From contig CBDAQC010000006.1 of assembly GCA_965198915.1 (NCBI GenBank), forward strand, positions 124,001 through 188,000: 64,000 nt of DNA, read 5' to 3'. Numbering within the stretch: the first letter of the stretch is position 1; each line of letters starts with the position of its first letter. Made by a program: the position numbers and the translations under genes. This DNA is from BOG-908 sp965198915. Its GTDB lineage: Bacteria; Pseudomonadota; Alphaproteobacteria; Acetobacterales; Acetobacteraceae. Of this stretch, positions 25,633-34,050 are shown one piece after another. The notes beneath the pieces were generated by a model. That model worked only from the letters and a program-made list of their open reading frames with translations. It did not search any database and had not been told where the DNA came from.

Positions 25633-26793
25633 TTACGGCCCCATCTCCCGAAACTTCCGCGCCAGGTCGAACTCCCGCGTCGTCACGTAGCTCTCCAGCC
25701 GCCCCAGCCGCTGCTCCAGCCGCGTCATCGTCTCGCCCAGCGCCACCACCGCCGGATTGCTGGGTGCGGCCACACCGCCGCCGCGCCACTGCCGCCGCAG
25801 GCCGGACAGCCCGCCGGCCCGCCTGATAATGCGCCAGCAGATAAAGAGCACCAGGACCACAAAGGCGAAGGTCAGGAGGTGCTCCAGGTCGCTTGCCGAG
25901 TTGCCGGCGCTCAGGCTGCCATGCGCGCCGCCACTGCCGGCGCCGAACTTGCGCGCGGCCTGATCTTCGACCGCCTTCGCGTGTGCCGCGTCCAGCACCA
26001 CGATGTCGCTGCCGTCGGCGGCGTTTTGAATCAGCCCGCCGCTGACCGGACCGAGTTTGGCGTCGCCGCCACCGCGCATGTCCACGGTCGCGTCGTGCGT
26101 GGACGCGGCCACCGACAGGTCACCGCTGCCGTTCATGTGGGCCTGCAGGCTGTCGATGTGGCCTGCGCCGAGCAGGATGTCTCCCGAGCCGCTGCCGTCC
26201 AGCTCGACGTGACCGGCCTCTATGCCGCCGGCCACCAGATCGCCCGAGCCCACCTGCCTGACGGTGAGCGGGCCGCGCATTGTCCTGATGCGCACGTCAC
26301 CGTTGCCGGTCATGTCGATCGTGGCCGGCCCGTTGACGTTACCGAACGTGGCGTCCCCGCTGGCACGCACGGACAGGACCAATGGGCCGGTGCTGCCCGC
26401 AACCAGGTCACCGCTGCCGCTGAGCGCGACGGTGAGCGGGCCGCGCAGGTCGGACATGTGTATGTCACCATCGCCGGAGGACGACAGCGTCACCGGCGCA
26501 TCGGGCGACACGTCGATACGCAGGCGCCCGGAATCGTCTCCGCAGCGCGAGGTGCTGACTACAATCGGCTCGGTGCCAGAGATGGAAAGGCAGGAGAGAG
26601 CGGAATCACTGCTGAAGCGTATCTGGCCGTGCAGCGAGCGGTCAGTGTCGATCACCAGGTCTTCCGAGGAGTTGGTACTGAGCGTGAGCTGGCCGCCGGG
26701 TATGGTGCGCGTTTCAGCGGATGCGTGTTGCGCGGTCAGCAGCCCGGACAGCAGCAACAATGCCGGGAGTGCCCGGCAGGCGATGTGGCTCAT
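25633..26793 (-). CDS. Exported GIN-domain protein with PspB-like membrane tail
   Basis: 386 aa from ATG 26793. Residues 1-25 are a signal peptide (MSHIACRALPALLLLSGLL...ASA). Residues about 30-280 form a repetitive beta region with recurring SGSGD, GNGD and GSGDLVAGG units, typical of the GIN/DUF2807 adhesin-like fold. Near residue 315 comes a membrane helix (LLTFAFVVLVLFICWRII), then a tail ending LEQRLGRLESYVTTREFDL and KFREMGP, like the C-terminus of PspB/PspC envelope-stress proteins. It overlaps the preceding PspB-like gene by 4 nt. An extracytoplasmic sensor coupled to a Psp-like response is an inference. Confidence 0.75.
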   Translation of the reverse strand: MSHIACRALPALLLLSGLLTAQHASAETRTIPGGQLTLSTNSSEDLVIDTDRSLHGQIRFSSDSALSCLSISGTEPIVVSTSRCGDDSGRLRIDVSPDAPVTLSSSGDGDIHMSDLRGPLTVALSGSGDLVAGSTGPLVLSVRASGDATFGNVNGPATIDMTGNGDVRIRTMRGPLTVRQVGSGDLVAGGIEAGHVELDGSGSGDILLGAGHIDSLQAHMNGSGDLSVAASTHDATVDMRGGGDAKLGPVSGGLIQNAADGSDIVVLDAAHAKAVEDQAARKFGAGSGGAHGSLSAGNSASDLEHLLTFAFVVLVLFICWRIIRRAGGLSGLRRQWRGGGVAAPSNPAVVALGETMTRLEQRLGRLESYVTTREFDLARKFREMGP

Positions 26794-27014
26794 GCGCGTG
26801 CCCTCGCGCGCCAGCCGGGCGCGTCCTCGTCCAGCAAGCGCTCCAGCGTGTCCACCCGCTGTTCCAGCCGGCGGGCAATCTCCATCGCGCGGTCGAGTGC
26901 CACCTGGTCGCCGGTGGCGAGCCCGACATGGTCGCCGCCGCGGCCGCGGTAATGCGCCCTGACCGCGGTCAGGACGATCACGAAGGTAAAAATGACAACA
27001 AGGTCCCAGTTCAT
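26790..27014 (-). CDS. PspB-like small membrane protein
   Basis: 74 aa. A membrane helix at residues 4-20 (DLVVIFTFVIVLTAVRA) is followed by a cytoplasmic coiled-coil with RLEQRVDTLERLLDEDAPGW (about 49-68), the pattern of the phage-shock protein PspB. In the Psp system PspB and PspC sense membrane stress and release the activator PspF. No pspA, pspC or pspF is adjacent. ATGA overlap with the downstream GIN-domain gene argues that the two products work together. Confidence 0.72.
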   Translation of the reverse strand: MNWDLVVIFTFVIVLTAVRAHYRGRGGDHVGLATGDQVALDRAMEIARRLEQRVDTLERLLDEDAPGWRARARA

Positions 27015-27196
27015 GGCGAACGCCCCGTTTCAGAGAGGCGTGCGGTGCCGCGCGCCTGCCCGGTATGGTTAGCATCCGCTGTGCCACGACGTCAGCCTCC
27101 TATGGCGTAGCCGGGCAGTGGTGATTTCCGCCAGGTTCTGGCTTGATGAGGCACAATGAAGCTACGAACGGGCGTATGCGACTGAAGGTGGTATGC

Positions 27197-28528
27197 TCAG
27201 ATGACGCTAAGCCTGAGACGGCTGGCCACCCGCTCTCTCCCCATCAGCGGCAGCAGGGCCGCCAGCTCCGGCCCGTGCTCCTCGCCGGTCAGGGCGAGCC
27301 GTAGCGGCATGAACAGCGCGCGGCCTTTGCAGCCCGTCAGCGTGCGCAGCATCTCCGTCCAGCTGGACCAGGTGGTCGCGTCCCACGGTTCGGCGGGCAG
27401 GTGGGCCAGGGCGTCGCGGAAGAAGTCCGCCTGGCCGTCCAGCACGGGCGGCACCACGTCGCCGGCAACGACGTTCCACCAGTGGCGCGCCTCGCTCAGC
27501 ATGTCGAGGTTGCCGCGCACGGCTTCCCAGAACGGGCGCGTGGCGGCGGCCGGCAGACGATCTTGCACGGACTCGAAGCTGGCCGTGTGCAGCACGCGGC
27601 GGTTCAGCGCCAGCACCTGGCGGACGTCGAAACGCGCCGGCGAGCGGGACACGCGGGAGAGGTCATAGTTGCGGGCGAGGTCCTCGAGCGGCGCGATCTC
27701 GGGGGAGTCACTGGTGCCGAGGCGGGCGAGGTAGGCGGCGATGGCGGACGGTTCCACGCCGTCCTGGCGAAGCGCGCGCAGGGACAGGCCCTCGAGGCGC
27801 TTGGACAGCTTGCCGCCGTCCGAATCGATGAGGAGCGGGAGATGGGCGAAAGTTAGGCGCGAGGGGTTGGTGCCCATGGCGGAGAAGATGTCGAGCTGGA
27901 CGCCGGTGTTGGTGATGTGGTCCTCGCCGCGGATGACGTGGCTGACCTGGGCTTCTATGTCGTCCACCACGCTGGTGAAGGTGTAGAGGTAGGTGCCGTC
28001 CGCGCGTATCAGGACGGGGTCCGACACGGCGGTGAGTTTCACGGCGCGGCGGCCGAGGACGAGGTCGTTCCAGGCGACTTCGGTGTCCGATAGTTTGAAG
28101 CGCCAGTAAGGAGTTTTGCCGTTCGCCTCGGCCTGGGCGCGCTGCTCGGGGGTGAGCTTCAGCATGGCGCGGTCATAGACGGGCGCCAGGCCGCGCTTCA
28201 GGCGCTGGTCGCGCTTGAAGCGGAGTTCTTCCTCGCTTTCGAAGCAGGGGTAGAGCCGGCCGCTGGCGCGGAGTTTTTCGGCGGCTGCGTCGTAGAGCGC
28301 GATGTGGTCGGACTGCTTGAAGGTCTCGTCCCAGTGCACGCCAAGCCAGTGCAGGTCCTGCTCGATCGCGCGTTCGTATTCCGGGCGCGAGCGTTCCAGA
28401 TCGGTGTCATCCAGGCGCAGCAGGAATTGGGCGTTGTGGCGGCGAGCGAACAGGGCGTTGGCGAGGGCTATGCGGGCGTTGCCGACATGCAGGTAGCCGG
28501 TGGGGCTGGGGGCGAAACGGACGCGCAT
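27197..28528 (-). CDS. gltX: Glutamate--tRNA ligase
   Basis: Charges tRNA-Glu (or, if it is the second copy common in alphaproteobacteria, a subset such as tRNA-Gln). Class I catalytic core: N-terminal RFAPSPTGYLHVGNARIAL with the HIGH-type HVGN (about 4-22) and the KLSKR loop near 241-245. 443 aa. Its ATG directly follows the stop of the small upstream gene (TAGATG). Confidence 0.95.
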   Translation of the reverse strand: MRVRFAPSPTGYLHVGNARIALANALFARRHNAQFLLRLDDTDLERSRPEYERAIEQDLHWLGVHWDETFKQSDHIALYDAAAEKLRASGRLYPCFESEEELRFKRDQRLKRGLAPVYDRAMLKLTPEQRAQAEANGKTPYWRFKLSDTEVAWNDLVLGRRAVKLTAVSDPVLIRADGTYLYTFTSVVDDIEAQVSHVIRGEDHITNTGVQLDIFSAMGTNPSRLTFAHLPLLIDSDGGKLSKRLEGLSLRALRQDGVEPSAIAAYLARLGTSDSPEIAPLEDLARNYDLSRVSRSPARFDVRQVLALNRRVLHTASFESVQDRLPAAATRPFWEAVRGNLDMLSEARHWWNVVAGDVVPPVLDGQADFFRDALAHLPAEPWDATTWSSWTEMLRTLTGCKGRALFMPLRLALTGEEHGPELAALLPLMGRERVASRLRLSVI

Positions 28529-28879
28529 CTATTCTTCGTCCCGGCGCGGGTCCAGTGCGCGCCAGTCCCGTTCTTCGGCGCAAGCGGGCTGTTCGGAGAA
28601 CGTGCCGAGTTCGTTGGCGCTGCGCCAGCCGTCATCGGGTGCGTCCAGGACGTGGGCGTCCTCGCCATAGGCGAACCAGGCGGCAAGGACGTCTTTCGGG
28701 GCGAGGTTCGGGGCGCGGCACAGTTCCATGCTGTCACGCACGTAGGCGCGGGCGAAGGCGTTGGCCTGCATGAGAGTGGGAAAGCCCTTGACGTCCTCGA
28801 CGATGTTGTCTTCGGCGCCGCCCGACATGTCCAGGATGCGGACGCGCCAGCCGCCTTCTGGGGCGAAGAGGTCAGACAT
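28529..28879 (-). CDS. Hypothetical protein upstream of gltX
   Basis: 116 aa starting at ATG 28879 (MSDLFAPEGGWRVRILDMSG). No domain recognised. It is soluble and acidic with a Trp-rich C-terminal half (DVLAAWFAYGEDAHVLDAP). GC-rich codon use matches the genome, and its stop touches the gltX start codon, so it is probably a real co-transcribed gene. The longer frame to 28972 reads through repeat copy 8 and is not used. Confidence 0.65.
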   Translation of the reverse strand: MSDLFAPEGGWRVRILDMSGGAEDNIVEDVKGFPTLMQANAFARAYVRDSMELCRAPNLAPKDVLAAWFAYGEDAHVLDAPDDGWRSANELGTFSEQPACAEERDWRALDPRRDEE

Positions 28880-28884
28880 GGCTA

Positions 28885-28980
28885 AGCAAGGCCTTCTTTT
28901 TCGAGAAAAAGAAGCAAAAAGCTTTTGCTCCCTGTCGGCGATTGGTGAACGTCCGCGACAGCACGGACACACGGAAAAAC
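28885..28980 (-). repeat. Partly decayed repeat element, copy 8
   Basis: Intact left arm AAGGCCTTC, TTTTTCGAGAAAAA, GAAGCAAAAAGCTTTTGCTC and centre CCTGTCGGCGA ... GTCCGCGACAGC; the right arm is reduced to a short CGGAAAAACC remnant. Confidence 0.75.
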
Positions 28981-28990
28981 CTTGCTTCCT

Positions 28991-30664
28991 TCACGCGACC
29001 AGCCCCGTGTAGCCGTTGGTTATAGGGTATCGGCGATCCCGGCCGAAGGCGCGCGATGTGATCTTTACGCCGGGGGGGGCCTGGCGGCGTTTGTATTCGG
29101 CGCGGTCGAGCATTTTCCAGACTCGGACTACCGTTTCGCGGTCGAAGCCGGTTTGCACCAGGTCGCAGACGGATTTCTCGCCTTCGACCAGGCCGGCGAG
29201 GATGGCGTCAAGTTCTTCATAGGGGGGCAGGCTGTCCTGGTCGGTTTGGTCGTGTTTGAGTTCGGCGCTGGGGGGTTTGGTGATTACGCGGGTGGGCATT
29301 ACGGGGCCGTTTGGGCCGTGGGCGCCCTCGGGGTGGTGGGTGTTGCGCCAGGTGCTCAGCGCGAAGACGGTGGTTTTGTAGACGTCTTTGAGGACGGAGT
29401 AGCCGCCGCACATGTCTCCGTAGAGGGTGGCGTAGCCGACCGACATTTCGCTCTTGTTGCCGGTGGTGAGCAGCATGTGGCCGAACTTGTTGCTCATGGC
29501 CATTAGCAGGAGGCCGCGGGCTCGGGACTGGATGTTTTCTTCCGTTATGTCGTCCGGGAGGCCGGTGAAGAGGGGGGCGAGGGCTGCGTTTGCGGCGGTG
29601 ATGGCGGGGGTGATGGGGACAGTGTCCAGGCGGATGCCCAGGAGGCGGGCGCATTCGGTGGCGTCATCCAGGCTGTGCTGGCTGGTGTAGGGGCTGGGGA
29701 GCATGACGGCGCGGACACGGTCCGGGCCCAGGGCGTCCACCGCGATGGCGGCGGAGAGGGCTGAGTCTATGCCGCCGGAGAGGCCCAGGAGGATGCCGGG
29801 GAAGCGGTTTTTGCGGACGTAGTCGGCGAGGCCGAGGCAGAGGCCGCGGTAGGTCAGGTCCTCGGGGGCGGGTTCGGGGGGGAGTGGGGCGGGCGTGCAG
29901 GTGAAGCCTTCGGGGGTGCGGTGCCAGTCTGTGATCTGGAGGGCGGGGCGGAAGGAGGGCAGCACGTGGGCGAGGGTGCGGTCCGGGTTGAGGACGAAGC
30001 TGGCGCCGTCGAAGACGAGTTCGTCCTGGCCGCAGACCTGGTTGAGGAAGACGAAGGGGAGGCCGGTTTCGACGACGCGGGCGACGGCGAGTTGGACGCG
30101 GCGGCCGGCTTTGTCTGATTCGTAGGGGGAGCCGTTGATGGAGAGCAGGAGCTCGGCGCCGGTTTCGGCCAGGGTTTCGGAGACGGTGGGGAACCACCAG
30201 TCCTCGCAGATCATCAGGCCCACGCGGATGCCGCGGAAGACGACGGGGCCGGGGGCGGGGCCGGCGTCGAAGACGCGTTTGTCATCGAAGACACCGTAGT
30301 TGGGGAGTTCGTGTTTGGCGCGGCGGGCGGTGATCTGGCCTCCGTCCAGGAGGAAGGCGGCGTTGTAGATGGCGTGGGCGTCGCGCCAGGGGCCGCCGAC
30401 GATGAGGCCTGGGCCGCCGTCCGTGGTGTCTTTGGCTAGTTCGGCGAGGGCTTGTTCGCAGTCTGTGACGAAGGCGGCTTTGCGGACGAGGTCTTCGGGG
30501 GGGTAGCCGGCGATGGAGAATTCCGGGGTGACGACGAGGTGGGCGCCGAGGGCCGCGGCTTGCGCGCGGGCGGCGCGGATTTGGGCGAGGTTGGCTTCGA
30601 TCTGGCCTTCGTGGGGGTTCAGTTGGGCGAGGGCGATGCGGAGCGTGTCTGGCGGGGTGGGCAT
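28991..30664 (-). CDS. nadE: Glutamine-dependent NAD+ synthetase
   Basis: Last step of NAD synthesis: amidates nicotinate adenine dinucleotide using glutamine. N-terminal nitrilase-type glutaminase domain (about 1-265) with LVVTPEFSIAGYPPEDLV, AKHELPNYGVFDDKRVF and catalytic Cys in GLMICEDWWFP; C-terminal synthetase with the P-loop LSGGIDSALSAAI near 294-306. 557 aa, the usual two-domain size. Monocistronic by spacing. Confidence 0.96.
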   Translation of the reverse strand: MPTPPDTLRIALAQLNPHEGQIEANLAQIRAARAQAAALGAHLVVTPEFSIAGYPPEDLVRKAAFVTDCEQALAELAKDTTDGGPGLIVGGPWRDAHAIYNAAFLLDGGQITARRAKHELPNYGVFDDKRVFDAGPAPGPVVFRGIRVGLMICEDWWFPTVSETLAETGAELLLSINGSPYESDKAGRRVQLAVARVVETGLPFVFLNQVCGQDELVFDGASFVLNPDRTLAHVLPSFRPALQITDWHRTPEGFTCTPAPLPPEPAPEDLTYRGLCLGLADYVRKNRFPGILLGLSGGIDSALSAAIAVDALGPDRVRAVMLPSPYTSQHSLDDATECARLLGIRLDTVPITPAITAANAALAPLFTGLPDDITEENIQSRARGLLLMAMSNKFGHMLLTTGNKSEMSVGYATLYGDMCGGYSVLKDVYKTTVFALSTWRNTHHPEGAHGPNGPVMPTRVITKPPSAELKHDQTDQDSLPPYEELDAILAGLVEGEKSVCDLVQTGFDRETVVRVWKMLDRAEYKRRQAPPGVKITSRAFGRDRRYPITNGYTGLVA

Positions 30665-31119
30665 GGGCGGTAGGTAGGCGGGCGGGGGGTGGGGTGCAAT
30701 GTTGGGGCGGGTGGGGGCGGTGCTTGCTGGTTGGCTTGGGGGGTTTGCGCCCGACCTGGTTTGGCGTGGCGCCGGCAGGGTTTTCCGTGAAGCCCGCTTC
30801 GCGCCGCCAGGGCGGTGGCCTTTGGCCAGGCTTTACGGAAAACGCTGGCGCCGGCTTGGGGGGCAGGCCGGGATGGAGAGGCGGCGGTTTGACCTGATGG
30901 AGAGACTGGATTTGCGGTGGGGGTGGGGCGGCGTGTCTGGGGCGTGGACGTGTTTGGGGGGCGGCGGTCCGCGCTGTGTCGGGCTGCGGGCGGGTTGGCT
31001 CTGGGTGGCTTCGGCGCGGTTGGATGGGATCGGGCGGCGCGGAGGCGGGGTGGCGGGCGGTTTGGTCCTTTTTGGAAGAGGACTGGTTGCCTGCTGAGCG
31101 CGGCCGTTGCGGGAGGGGA
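30665..31119. other. 455 nt gap without a supported gene
   Basis: Rightward open frames exist (30694-31097), but they are Gly/Trp/Arg-rich runs produced by a strongly G-biased strand and show no family features. The region should contain the nadE promoter and holds an 85 nt near-palindrome, listed separately. Confidence 0.6.
30768..30852. repeat. 85 nt near-palindrome upstream of nadE
   Basis: Left arm GGCGCCGGC, AGGGTTTTCCGTGAAGCC (30768-30794) matches the reverse complement of the right arm GGCTTTACGGAAAACGC, TGGCGCC (30829-30852) apart from a 3-base insertion and two or three substitutions. The 34 nt between contain further GC stems. It could be a REP-like element or a cruciform-forming site; it differs from the A/T-rich dispersed element. 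Confidence 0.65.
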
Positions 31120-31848
31120 TTATTCCAGCTTTGGGTGCGGCGGGGGGCGTAGCTGGGATTCCAGGTGGGGTTGGAGGCGGGAGCGGTCTGGGGCGATGCC
31201 GAAGATTTCGCAGATGCGGGCGAAGTTGGTGGAGAGGTGGTCGTCGGGGTGGGCGGTTAGGGTTTCCTCGATGATTTCGGGGAGGGTTTCGGGGATGGCG
31301 TTGTGGGCGGGGGAGATGAGGGCGAGGTTGCCTACGGCTTCGTAGAGGTTGCCGGCGTCACCTACGGAGAAGCGGGGGCGTTCGTATTCGTCTTCGAGGG
31401 TGTCATCCAGGTCTGCGTCCAGGTCGGGGTACGCGGGTTCGGACCAGGCGGGGTGGGGGGATTGGGGGCGGCGGGCGAAGGTGTTGTTGACGATCTTTTC
31501 CCACAGCTCGACGGACTGGCGGACGCTGCGGGAATGTCGCGCGAAGGCCAGGTCTGGATCTGCGGGTTTTGCGGCGAGGGCGGGTTGGGGGGTGGGTGGT
31601 TTGGTGGCGGGGGCGGGTTGTTGGGTGGGGTGGGGTTGGTCGTGGGCGGCCAAGGCGCGGGCGGCGGCGGCTCGGGCTAGGGCCATGCCGAGGTCACGCA
31701 GTTCCAGGCAGTCGGCGAGGTTTTCGGCTCGGTGGGCTGCTTGGGTTGGGTCGGGGGTGTGGGGGGAGATGGCGTTCAGGGGAGTGGGTGCCTGGTTGGT
31801 GGGGTGGGGGAACATTTGTAGAACTTGGGGGTGGGGCTGGGCAAGCAA
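31120..31848 (-). CDS. Hypothetical Pro/Ala-rich protein
   Basis: 242 aa, no recognised domain. N-terminal third is Pro/His/Ala-rich; an Ala-rich helix (LRDLGMALARAAAARALA, about 51-68), a Pro/Lys/Ala linker, and a more ordered C-terminal part with VRQSVELWEKIVNNTFARR (about 111-129) and an acidic patch (DLDADLDDTLEDEYE). Codon use resembles that of nadE. Function unknown; soluble by composition. It borders the AT-rich island on its right. Confidence 0.6.
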   Translation of the reverse strand: MLAQPHPQVLQMFPHPTNQAPTPLNAISPHTPDPTQAAHRAENLADCLELRDLGMALARAAAARALAAHDQPHPTQQPAPATKPPTPQPALAAKPADPDLAFARHSRSVRQSVELWEKIVNNTFARRPQSPHPAWSEPAYPDLDADLDDTLEDEYERPRFSVGDAGNLYEAVGNLALISPAHNAIPETLPEIIEETLTAHPDDHLSTNFARICEIFGIAPDRSRLQPHLESQLRPPPHPKLE

Positions 31849-32046
31849 CGTTTGGAGTATTCGGAGATTATCGAGCGTTTGCGTAGGGCGTGCTGCTGCT
31901 ACGACATACCTTCGAGGTACCGGGCGGGATGGAGTGATGGCACCCCGTCCATCTCAGGACGCTGAACGGTGCGCTGGCATGCTTATTGTTCGGCCCGGCG
32001 CAGCGCGCGTGTTGCTTGCCTTTGTTCGACCCGCTAGACAGATTCC

Positions 32047-33885
32047 ATGCCTCCGATCAACTTAAAGAAATTTCTTGCCGACCATTACAAAAGCGGCGTT
32101 ACGGCGCGAGACGTCATCCGCGAGGGTGTCACGAACTCGATTCATGCTGGTGCACTAACTGTTTCTGTCGATCTTTGGTTCGATAGGCAGGTGGGATTAT
32201 TGGGCGACGAAGTTCGAGACACCCTCGAACGCATAACTATATCCGACGACGGAGAGGGATTTACGCAGGACAACATCAATCATTTCTATGAGATATGCAC
32301 CGGTCATAAGGACGACATTGGGGGCAAGGGTGTCGGTCGCCTTTCTTTCTTGAAGTACGCGGATCGAGTTGAAATACGAAGTCAGCTGCCTGATGAAGTA
32401 GTAGAGTTCAGATATACACTTGACTTCAAATTAGGAGACGTACGGAAAACTGTCGCACCTGGCGTGCCCAAAACAGTCATTACCATCTCTAGCTTGAAAA
32501 AGAAAAAAAACACACAGGTCGGCAAACTGGTCGAGTCTGTCTTTGATGACCTTCGGCTTCTTCTCTTTTTTAGAAAGCAGGCGGGTCAAACAATCTTGAT
32601 TAAGTTCACTCATAATTCAAAACAACCGTTTCCAGAAGTGTTTCAGTTCTCCGGTCAGAACATCAACGCTCAGCAAACCAGAACATTCTATTTTGGTGAC
32701 GAGACTTTCGACTGCTATCTTTTCAGGGATGACGCGCCACGAAAAGGTATAGTCGCGACGCTGTGTGCGGATGAAATTTGCGTTGAGGAATTCCAGATCA
32801 GCAAGCGATTTGACATCTGTAGATATCTGATCCCGGTCACATCCACTTACCTGAATAAAAGCTCAAGCATTGAGCGCCAGAAACTCGAAATTCCAAAAAC
32901 GGATGCCGATGCTGACATGGTGTCACCGATTAGTCGGGAGAAACTTCTTCCTCGCATTCACGAAGAGTGTTTAGCTATGATTAATGAGGCTGCGGCGGGC
33001 GACATTGACGCTTTCAAACTAGCCAATATTGATAAGCTGAAGATATTTTACCCATTCATCCGAATTGATTCTCTTAGCGGCGACGCTGCGTTGTTGGATG
33101 CTGATGAAATTGTCAAATCCTACAGAGCTCAACAAGCGAGGCGGGAAGACCAGCTGGTTGAAGCTATGGAAGAAGGGCGCCATGTTTCGTTTGACGATAT
33201 ATCCCACCTCGCCAGCGATGATCTGGCGCGCTTCATTGTTCATAGAGCTTTAGTCATCAACTCTCTCGCCAATATGCCACGAGAGTCGGCAGAACATGTT
33301 CTCCACGATGCAATTCTACGCAAGAAAAGCGACGGTAACGATATACGTGACAACAACGTCTGGCTGGTAGATGATAAGTTTCTTTCTTACAGCAACATAT
33401 ATAGCGACGAGACATTAGCAAAAATCGTTCACGATGTCGGGGCGGAGACTGAAACAAAGCAGAAGCGTAAGCCTGACGTTGCTGCCTTTTTCTCTAAAGA
33501 TAACGAAGACCAACCCAATAAGCTTGTCATAATAGAGTTCAAGAAGCCTGGTGCTGACATTTTTGAGAACAATAAGGCACTGCTGCAATGTCGACTTTAT
33601 GCAGGAGAGCTAGTTGACCGGATTGACACGGTGCGGGAGGTATTCGCTTTTTCAATCGTCGAGATTGATGATGAATTTTATAAAGATATGAAGATAACCG
33701 GGTTCAAGGACGTTTTCTCTCTGAGTGAACGAGTGGTCTATAACGATTTCAATATTGGATCTTCGAACGAAATACCACTGCACCTATACGTTATGCCAGC
33801 CTCGTCCCTTATCATCGATGCAAAAGCAAGAAATCGAGTCTTTGAAGAAGTGTTGCGTTTCGACATGACTAGTGGTGGGGCATAA
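32047..33885 (+). CDS. GHKL ATPase with C-terminal PD-(D/E)xK-type nuclease motif
   Basis: 612 aa. Residues 1-105 carry a Bergerat ATP-binding fold: E26-x3-N30 (EGVTNSIHA), DDGEG at 67-71, and the lid GGKGVGRLSF at 92-101, as in Hsp90, MutL and Morc-type proteins. The middle (about 110-460) is not recognised. Near the C-terminus KPDVAAFF (D477) and VIIEFKKPG (E497, K499) form a D-x19-ExK pattern like PD-(D/E)xK nucleases. No His-kinase phosphoacceptor, membrane segment or MutL C-domain is seen. A nucleic-acid-targeting effector switched by ATP is an inference. AT-rich codon use marks it as acquired; a convergent PLD gene follows. Confidence 0.75.
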   Translation: MPPINLKKFLADHYKSGVTARDVIREGVTNSIHAGALTVSVDLWFDRQVGLLGDEVRDTLERITISDDGEGFTQDNINHFYEICTGHKDDIGGKGVGRLSFLKYADRVEIRSQLPDEVVEFRYTLDFKLGDVRKTVAPGVPKTVITISSLKKKKNTQVGKLVESVFDDLRLLLFFRKQAGQTILIKFTHNSKQPFPEVFQFSGQNINAQQTRTFYFGDETFDCYLFRDDAPRKGIVATLCADEICVEEFQISKRFDICRYLIPVTSTYLNKSSSIERQKLEIPKTDADADMVSPISREKLLPRIHEECLAMINEAAAGDIDAFKLANIDKLKIFYPFIRIDSLSGDAALLDADEIVKSYRAQQARREDQLVEAMEEGRHVSFDDISHLASDDLARFIVHRALVINSLANMPRESAEHVLHDAILRKKSDGNDIRDNNVWLVDDKFLSYSNIYSDETLAKIVHDVGAETETKQKRKPDVAAFFSKDNEDQPNKLVIIEFKKPGADIFENNKALLQCRLYAGELVDRIDTVREVFAFSIVEIDDEFYKDMKITGFKDVFSLSERVVYNDFNIGSSNEIPLHLYVMPASSLIIDAKARNRVFEEVLRFDMTSGGA

Positions 33886-34050
33886 GGCCGCCGCGGCTTC
33901 GCCTTACAACAAGCCGAGATACGTCTTCGAGTTGTCGGAGCGGGTTACTTTCCCGCAGTCAATGGACGTCTTTTTTTCCATTGGGAAGTCTGTAATCCGT
34001 AAAACTCTTCGGCTTGGGTAGTACAAAGGTAATCAGTAGAAATAACGATT
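33886..34050. terminator. Convergent gap with nested inverted repeats
   Basis: Between the two convergent island genes: outer CAAGCCGAGA (33910-33919) against TCTTCGGCTTG (34006-34016); GCGGG/CCCGC (33940-33944, 33952-33956); and CAATGGA (33960-33966) against TCCATTG (33977-33983) with a T-rich loop. A bidirectional terminator is the simplest reading. Confidence 0.5.

Noticed and set aside
30694..31097. Two plus-strand frames after nadE
   Set aside because: Composed of Gly, Trp and Arg from a G-rich strand; no start signals or homology by eye, and they run through a palindrome.
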